A stretch of DNA of 64,000 bases from Butyricicoccus pullicaecorum. Its GTDB lineage: Bacteria; Bacillota; Clostridia; Oscillospirales; Butyricicoccaceae. Positions 58,430 to 64,000 of the stretch are shown here, one piece after another (position 1 is the stretch's first letter; the number at the start of each line of letters is the position of its first letter). The DNA lies in NCBI GenBank assembly GCA_018366195.1, contig JAGZIN010000010.1, positions 1 to 64,000 of the forward strand. Direction: 5' to 3'. A program made the position numbers and the translations under genes. Below the pieces are notes generated by a model. The model was not told the DNA's origin and ran no database searches. It saw only the letters and a program-made list of their open reading frames with translations.

Positions 58430-60997
58430 ATGGCTGCGACAAAGAAAAAACCATCTGCGTCTCGTGCATCTGGTCAGAGCGGTACGCAGAAAAAAAATAA
58501 ATCTCCGGCAAAAAAAGGCAATCAGAAAAAGACGGCACAGGAGATGCCCCCTGTGGTGCCGCGAGAAATGTGGGCAGCAATTTATGGTGTCTTGGGTCTT
58601 TTGTGTCTGATTGCTGTTTTGAAGCGAGATGGAGCGGTGCTGCGTCTCATTCATACTGCGCTGGGCGGTATGGTGGGGTGGGGCATCTATTTATGCCCAT
58701 TTGCTTTATTTGGCATTGCTGCGCTCCTGCTGGTGCGCCGGAAAGGACCGGTACGTTTGCGGGGGGCAGCCATTGCGTGTACACCAATTTTGTTTGGTGC
58801 GTTTATCCATGCGCTGCTCTGCGGACCGGACTATACAGATGCAGGGCTTACCATGTTCCGTTTGCTGGGAGATGGTGCAAAATTGCAGGCAGGAGGATTG
58901 CTGGCAGGCGGTCTATACAGCATTTTACGCTGGGCGTTTTCTGGAATCGGAGCAATGCTTTTGCTCATCATTGGTATGATTGCAGATATTATGGTGATTT
59001 GCCGCTTGACTCCAGGAGCAATTTGGGACGCGCTGCGTCCGCTGGAATATGAATATGACAGCGAGGAAGAACGTGAATTTTATGAAGGTCCTGTTGTTTT
59101 GCCCAATGTACATGAAGCGGCTGCCAATCGCCGCGCACAGCGTGCAGAGAAACGGGCTGTGTTTGATATTGCATTAGACGATGAACCGGATTCTCCTGCC
59201 ATTCCAGAGCTTGTGATGCAGGCGGTACCAGATATGGAGCAGTCAACAGAACAAGCAGTGCCGGAGCACCCTGCACCAGACGAGGAGATGGCAGATACAC
59301 CGCCGCTTGATGATATTTTAGCACTGTTCGAGAATCGGGAAACCGTGATGCAGGAAGATACCGTACCAAAACAGCAAACCTCGGAAGCACCTCTGTGGGA
59401 GGAAAAGAAACCGCAGGTAAAACTGGAAAAAACAGAAAAAATTTCTGAAGATGAGCAGGCGGTGATGAATGCACAAATGGACGAAAATCAGAAAGCGCCC
59501 CTGATGGTTTATGAGCACCCACCGGTGGATTTGCTCAACCCGCCAAAGGGTGGTGCAAAGGGCAATGTGCAGGCAGAACTGACGGAAAACAGTCAGCGGC
59601 TTGTTGATACATTGGAGTCCTTTGGCATTGATGCAAAGATTATTGGAATCGTGCGAGGTCCCTCTGTCACACGGTTTGAACTCACCATTGAACGCGGCAT
59701 CAAATTCAGCCGCATCACAGCATTATCCGATGATATTGCGCTGTCGCTTGGCGCGGTTTCGGTGCGTATTGCTCCAATTCCGGATAAGGTGGCGATTGGG
59801 ATTGAGGTTCCGAACAAGGCCACAACCATGGTAACCATTCGTGAGGTCATCGGTTCCGATACCTTTGCACAGGCAAAATCTCACGTTGCATTTTCAGTCG
59901 GTAAGGATATTACAGGTGCGCCTGTGGTGGGAGATATCGGTAAGATGCCGCATCTGCTCATTGCAGGTACAACAGGCTCTGGTAAATCCGTGTGTGTCAA
60001 TTCCATGCTGATTTCTCTGCTCTATAAGTCCTCTCCGGAGGAAGTGCGCCTCATTATGGTGGACCCAAAGATGGTAGAGCTTGGAAACTACAATGGGATA
60101 CCGCATCTGCTGATTCCGGTTGTAACCGATCCCAAAAAGGCAGCCGGTGCACTCAACTGGGCGGTTGGAGAGATGGAGCGCCGGTATAAGCTCTTTGCGG
60201 ACAATCAGGTGCGTAAATTAGAGGACTTTAACGCCTTGATGCGCAAGAAGAAGGCGGAAGCAGAGCAGATAGAAGGCGGAACGCCGGAGGCGTATCAGAC
60301 CGTTCCGGAAATTGTCATTGTCATTGACGAGCTGGCAGACCTTATGATGGTGGCTGCAAAGGAGGTAGAAACCTCGATTTGCCGCATTGCGCAGAAAGCA
60401 CGTGCAGCGGGAATGTATTTGATTGTTGCAACGCAGCGTCCTTCGGCAGATGTTATCACGGGCATTATGAAGGCGAATATCCCATCACGGATTGCCTTTG
60501 CAGTTGCCTCACAGATTGAATCCCGAATTATTTTGGATCAGACTGGTGCAGAAAAGCTGATTGGTAAGGGTGATATGCTATATGCACCGCTTGGAGAAGG
60601 AAAACCACAGCGCATACAGGGCTGTTTTATTTCCAACGATGAAATCGAGCGGGTGATTTCCTTTGTAAAGTCCAATGGAGCGGCAGAATACAGCGAAGAA
60701 ATTCTGGAGCACATTGAGAAACAGACGCAAAACGATGGCAGCGGAGATGCAGCTGGAGAAGGCTCTGGAGAGGAGGACGAGCTGCTCATGGACGCAATTG
60801 ACGTGGTTGTGGAAGGCGGACAGGCTTCGGTTTCCATGCTGCAAAGAAGGCTCAAGCTGGGATATTCTCGTGCTGCCCGTATTGTAGACCAAATGGAAGA
60901 ACGCGGCATTGTCGGTCCGTTTGAGGGCAGCAAGCCACGGCAAATTTTGATTTCCAAAGAAGATTGGAAAGAAATGAAGCTGCGTCGGCAAAGCTGA
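58430..60997 (+). CDS. ftsK: DNA translocase FtsK/SpoIIIE
   Basis: 855 residues. The ATG at 58430 follows AAAGGGAG; the upstream extension overlaps a TGCTATGAT promoter motif. A Lys-rich N-terminus is followed by four membrane segments (about 50-205), an acidic Pro/Glu-rich linker (about 215-385), and the motor with Walker A GTTGSGKSVCVNS and Walker B VIVIDELADLMM. The C-terminal gamma winged helix (SMLQRRLKLGYSRAARIVDQME) reads orienting sequences. It pumps DNA through division or sporulation septa. Confidence 0.96.
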   Translation: MAATKKKPSASRASGQSGTQKKNKSPAKKGNQKKTAQEMPPVVPREMWAAIYGVLGLLCLIAVLKRDGAVLRLIHTALGGMVGWGIYLCPFALFGIAALLLVRRKGPVRLRGAAIACTPILFGAFIHALLCGPDYTDAGLTMFRLLGDGAKLQAGGLLAGGLYSILRWAFSGIGAMLLLIIGMIADIMVICRLTPGAIWDALRPLEYEYDSEEEREFYEGPVVLPNVHEAAANRRAQRAEKRAVFDIALDDEPDSPAIPELVMQAVPDMEQSTEQAVPEHPAPDEEMADTPPLDDILALFENRETVMQEDTVPKQQTSEAPLWEEKKPQVKLEKTEKISEDEQAVMNAQMDENQKAPLMVYEHPPVDLLNPPKGGAKGNVQAELTENSQRLVDTLESFGIDAKIIGIVRGPSVTRFELTIERGIKFSRITALSDDIALSLGAVSVRIAPIPDKVAIGIEVPNKATTMVTIREVIGSDTFAQAKSHVAFSVGKDITGAPVVGDIGKMPHLLIAGTTGSGKSVCVNSMLISLLYKSSPEEVRLIMVDPKMVELGNYNGIPHLLIPVVTDPKKAAGALNWAVGEMERRYKLFADNQVRKLEDFNALMRKKKAEAEQIEGGTPEAYQTVPEIVIVIDELADLMMVAAKEVETSICRIAQKARAAGMYLIVATQRPSADVITGIMKANIPSRIAFAVASQIESRIILDQTGAEKLIGKGDMLYAPLGEGKPQRIQGCFISNDEIERVISFVKSNGAAEYSEEILEHIEKQTQNDGSGDAAGEGSGEEDELLMDAIDVVVEGGQASVSMLQRRLKLGYSRAARIVDQMEERGIVGPFEGSKPRQILISKEDWKEMKLRRQS

Positions 60998-61034
60998 AAG
61001 ACGCAGGCTGTCGTTGAGATGGGAGGATAGAATC

Positions 61035-61544
61035 ATGGAATTACAAAAAGTAGAGGTACGTTCGCTGGAGTTCAATCCGTTTGTAAAGATTCAGGAGCAA
61101 TGGGCACTTTTGGGTGCCGGAACGATGGACAGCTTCAATATGATGACTGTTAATTGGGGCGGACTGGGTGTGATATGGTTCAAAGATGTGTGCACCGTTT
61201 ATGTGCGTGAGAGCCGCTATACCAAAGAATTTATGGATAAAAATGAGCTGTTCACTTTAACCTTTTTGAAGGCTGGACATGAGGACGCATTGAAGCTGTG
61301 CGGTGCAAAGTCCGGACGGGATATCGACAAGATGAAGGCATCTGGATTGACCCCGCTCCCGCTCGACGGAACCGTTGGATTTGCGGAAGCAGAACTGACC
61401 TTGGTTTGTCGAAAGCTGTATTGCGGAGAGCTGTCTCGGGAAAACTTTCTGTATGAGGAAACGCTGCAAAAAGCGTATCCAGACGGAGATTATCACACCA
61501 TGTACATCGGTGAAATTGTGGCAGCATACACGGCGAAAGCATGA
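61035..61544 (+). CDS. Flavin reductase-like (FMN-binding split barrel) protein
   Basis: 169 residues. ATG at 61035 after GGGAGG. Contains the split-barrel pattern MTVNWGGLGVIW, VYVRESRYTKEFMDKN and FTLTFL of the flavin reductase family. It probably binds FMN and reduces it or a small substrate. It lies 37 bp downstream of ftsK and may share its transcript. Confidence 0.85.
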   Translation: MELQKVEVRSLEFNPFVKIQEQWALLGAGTMDSFNMMTVNWGGLGVIWFKDVCTVYVRESRYTKEFMDKNELFTLTFLKAGHEDALKLCGAKSGRDIDKMKASGLTPLPLDGTVGFAEAELTLVCRKLYCGELSRENFLYEETLQKAYPDGDYHTMYIGEIVAAYTAKA

Positions 61545-61572
61545 AGCCGTGCAGGAAAGCCATTCTGCATAT

Positions 61573-61603
61573 AAAAAAATGCCGCCTGCGGGCGGCATTT
61601 TTT
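61573..61603. terminator. Terminator after the flavin reductase-like gene
   Basis: Stem AAATGCCGCC/GGCGGCATTT with 4-nt loop and A/T runs on both sides; serves both convergent genes. Confidence 0.85.
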
Positions 61604-61654
61604 GTGATACGATGCAATATTTGATAGTTGCATCTATGATGTGAAATAGAGGGC

Positions 61655-64000
61655 TTAGTGGAAGGTATTCACAAATCGAGAGAAGATTGCGGCAACCTGC
61701 GCACGGGTCGCGCTGCCATTGGGGGTCAGCGTGGTTGCGCTGGTTCCAACAATCAGGTTCTTGGCATTGGCCCAGCTTAGGGCGTCAGAAGACCAGGAGT
61801 TGACCTGTTCGAAATCGCTGAACTTGTCCAAAACTGCTTGGTCTTTGATGTTGTAACCCTTGTACTGGGCATAGCGGTACAAAATAGTCGCCATCTGTTC
61901 TCGGGTGATGTTGTCATTGGGACCAAACCGCCCGTCATGGTAGCCGCTGACGATGCCATGGTAGGTTGCCCAATAGACCGCGTCGCTGTACCAGTTCTCA
62001 AGTGTCACATCGCGGAAGGGGTAACCCAGATTCGCCTCTGGCAGATTGGGACTGCCTGCCAGTCGGTACAGCACGGTCACCAGCATTCCGCGGGTCATGG
62101 AGTGTTCGGGTGAAAAATGGGTATCTGAGGTGCCGTAGAACAGGTCACGGGCAGTAACGAAGTCCACATGCGCCGTCGCCCAGTGATTCACCCCATGGAC
62201 GTCCAGAAAGTACCGGCTGCGGTCAACGATTTTTATCACAGCACTGCCGTCGAGGGGGAAAATTACGCTATTATCCGTGACGATGGACTGCTGCAATGGA
62301 ACTTCCTCACCGTTCGGCTTCACCACGATGACCACAGTGCCGGTGGTGGGCTTCTTGACCGGAATTTCTATCTGTATCGAGCCACTGCCCTCGGGAAGTT
62401 CAATCTCAATGTTGGGAGCCTTTTCGCCCTCGGGTGTCACGGGAACGATTACCGGCAGCTTTACCGGCTCGTCGTCCTTCTGTGCCTGCTCCGCATCCTT
62501 GTCGGACACATGACCCTCCACTTCAGTGACATTGCCGTTCTTGTCGGTGGTCACGGTGCCGGTGGTGCCGTTGGGGGTCTTGTCGGTGGTTGTGGTGGAG
62601 CCGTCAGGATGTTTGGTTATCTCGGATTCGGTGGTGTCATCGGGCTTTGTAACGGTGGAGCCGCCAGAGTTGCCGCCGCCACCGCCGCTGTTTTTCTTCA
62701 CCGCTGTCAGCGTAATCACTGACTCGGCATAATAATATTCCTCATCTGCGTGCTTAAGCGCTTTGATTTGGAACTCCCCTGTACCTGTTATCATCACGTT
62801 GCCGTTTGTGTCCACTGTGACAGGACCGCTGACAACGGACCATGCGACTGCGCCGTTCCCAGAGCCGCCGGAGGTTTGCAGCGTAAAGCTGTTTCCCTGA
62901 TAGATTTTATCCGGTGCGCCGGTAATGGAAAGAGGCACCTGAGCTGCCTTCTCTACAATCAGTCTATTTGTTTCGGCTGTTTTTCCGCCATAGCTGATTG
63001 TAACAGTCTTTCCATTCTGACCTGCAACCGTCAATTCCGTTCCGTGAGCAGGGCTGGCGGTCAGCTTGCCGCTGTCCCATGTGATGGTTTCTGTTGTTTG
63101 GGTATTGTAGGATACCTGTACGGACAGACCGTTCAAATCCAGTTTATCTCCTCTGGTATAGGACAGCTTGGGCTGCTGGATAATCTCAATCTTGTCCACA
63201 GACTTTTCAGAAATGGTAAGGGCAGCTGTACCGCTTTGTGGTTGCAGCACCATGCTGCCGCCATATTCGGCGGTAATGATATTTTCGCCGATGACAAAGC
63301 CTTTCTCGCTTGAAATTTCTACATTTACATTATCGAGAGTTGCCGTATCACCCTGAATCGCCTGCTTACCAAGCGATTTTTTCTGATCACCTGTGCCAAC
63401 GAAAAATTCCACATGGTTTTCTTCCGCGGCACGGGTAAACGTGTTTGTTGCTTTGGAGATGTCGGCAGTCATCGTAATCGTTGTGGGAACATTGGGGTCG
63501 TAAATTATACTCGACGGAGTGACAGTGACAGAAACCGCCGACGCCTTTCGCAGACGGTTCTCAATTGTAGTATGGTCTACTGTACCAGAACCCGTAAGCT
63601 CTCCCGTGCCATCCAACGTTCCCTTTTGTGCCGTGCTCGTGCCTTGGATTGTGCCGTCATTGGTGAGGGTCGTGTTACAGGTGAGGGTTACATTTTCGTC
63701 CACAGTCAGCGTGACATTGCTTGGTATGGTCAGTGTTTTGCCCGCTGGAATTTCCAGATTCTTGCGAAGCGTAAAGGCACTTCCGTAAACTTTGCCTTGC
63801 GCGCTGTCATCAAAAATCATGCCGCTCCAGTTGTCTTGGCTGCTTTTGTCACTGATACCTCCGGTAGAAATAATCAGGGCTTGACCGTTCGTTCCGGTTG
63901 AAAAGGTACTGCCTTGACTGTTCGTTCCATCGCCGATGCCGACGATACCTGTTCCGCCGGTTGCGGTGACGCTGCCGCCGCTGATGGTGACGCTGCCACC
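61655..64000 (-). CDS. SLH-domain surface protein with Ig-like and Gly-rich regions, 5' end beyond window
   Basis: At least 781 residues; the frame stays open to the window edge, so the first Met at 63820 is not the true start. The upstream part reads as Gly/Ser/Thr beta-repeats (GGSVTISGGSVTATGG). Then come bacterial Ig-like segments (VTVTPSSIIYDPNVPTTITM; IEIIQQPKLSYTRGDKLDL), a Gly5 hinge (KKNSGGGGGNSGGS), a Thr/Asp/Glu-rich spacer, and three C-terminal SLH domains (the last 180 residues) for wall attachment. Probably a large adhesin or cell-surface binding protein. The target is unknown. Confidence 0.9.
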   Translation of the reverse strand, partial: GGSVTISGGSVTATGGTGIVGIGDGTNSQGSTFSTGTNGQALIISTGGISDKSSQDNWSGMIFDDSAQGKVYGSAFTLRKNLEIPAGKTLTIPSNVTLTVDENVTLTCNTTLTNDGTIQGTSTAQKGTLDGTGELTGSGTVDHTTIENRLRKASAVSVTVTPSSIIYDPNVPTTITMTADISKATNTFTRAAEENHVEFFVGTGDQKKSLGKQAIQGDTATLDNVNVEISSEKGFVIGENIITAEYGGSMVLQPQSGTAALTISEKSVDKIEIIQQPKLSYTRGDKLDLNGLSVQVSYNTQTTETITWDSGKLTASPAHGTELTVAGQNGKTVTISYGGKTAETNRLIVEKAAQVPLSITGAPDKIYQGNSFTLQTSGGSGNGAVAWSVVSGPVTVDTNGNVMITGTGEFQIKALKHADEEYYYAESVITLTAVKKNSGGGGGNSGGSTVTKPDDTTESEITKHPDGSTTTTDKTPNGTTGTVTTDKNGNVTEVEGHVSDKDAEQAQKDDEPVKLPVIVPVTPEGEKAPNIEIELPEGSGSIQIEIPVKKPTTGTVVIVVKPNGEEVPLQQSIVTDNSVIFPLDGSAVIKIVDRSRYFLDVHGVNHWATAHVDFVTARDLFYGTSDTHFSPEHSMTRGMLVTVLYRLAGSPNLPEANLGYPFRDVTLENWYSDAVYWATYHGIVSGYHDGRFGPNDNITREQMATILYRYAQYKGYNIKDQAVLDKFSDFEQVNSWSSDALSWANAKNLIVGTSATTLTPNGSATRAQVAAIFSRFVNTFH

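Overview
This window is the chromosomal replication-origin region of a Firmicute of class Clostridia, probably in the Oscillospiraceae/Butyricicoccaceae neighbourhood. That placement is an inference from gene order, TTG/GTG starts with strong AGGAGG sites, S-layer-homology (SLH) surface proteins and clostridial 2[4Fe-4S] ferredoxin; no 16S gene is present. The core order is rpmH | oriC | dnaA-dnaN-S4-recF-remB-gyrB-gyrA to the right. To the left on the minus strand run rpmH-rnpA-yidD-yidC-khpB, mnmE-mnmG-rsmG-noc-like, and parA-parB. Most housekeeping genes point away from dnaA, so they are co-directional with replication. Head-on exceptions are asnB and the peptidoglycan-binding cassette on the left, and ferredoxin, yjbQ, rmlA and an SLH protein on the right.

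Layout. 1-5740: two SLH surface proteins, the first cut by the window edge. 5985-8599: NAD synthetase and an XRE regulator. 8600-10190: AT-rich stretch with no supported gene. 10191-14618: asparagine synthase, rubrerythrin and FtsH. 14808-17043: a parS inside a 36-bp palindrome, a three-gene sporulation-like peptidoglycan-binding cassette, and a second parS. 17118-19538: a PutP-type symporter with an attenuator-like leader, and a TetR regulator. 19598-25356: serS, a membrane coiled-coil gene, parB, parA, a noc-like parB paralogue and rsmG. 25353-31839: mnmG, mnmE, khpB, yidC, yidD, rnpA and rpmH. 31840-33806: bipartite origin around dnaA with DnaA boxes and a DnaA-trio-like/AT-rich unwinding element. 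33807-41450: dnaN to gyrA. 41760-47987: cation/proton antiporter, 8-TM protein, RNase HI, a DUF4914 P-loop protein and an F420-hydrogenase-beta-like Fe-S protein. 48056-53103: a 56-residue ferredoxin, then the CtsR-controlled ctsR-mcsA-mcsB-clpC operon. 53263-61544: small secreted protein, PPDK, YjbQ, RmlA, FtsK/SpoIIIE and a flavin reductase-like protein. 61655-64000: a third SLH protein, 5' end outside the window.

How it works together. The origin, DnaA, the clamp, RecF, gyrase, four parS sites within about 20 kb, ParA/ParB and the noc-like paralogue form the replication-initiation and segregation module; FtsK/SpoIIIE is the DNA translocase. YidC/YidD/KhpB, RnpA/L34 and MnmE/MnmG/RsmG serve membrane insertion and RNA maturation. 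CtsR-McsAB-ClpC and FtsH handle proteolysis. No tRNA, rRNA, CRISPR array, insertion sequence or prophage was recognised. The less explained parts are the putP leader, the membrane coiled-coil gene in the par operon, the DUF4914 protein, the SpoIID-like peptidoglycan-binding cassette, the 11-bp tandem repeats before the 53.26-kb gene, and the gene-free 8.6-10.2 kb stretch.
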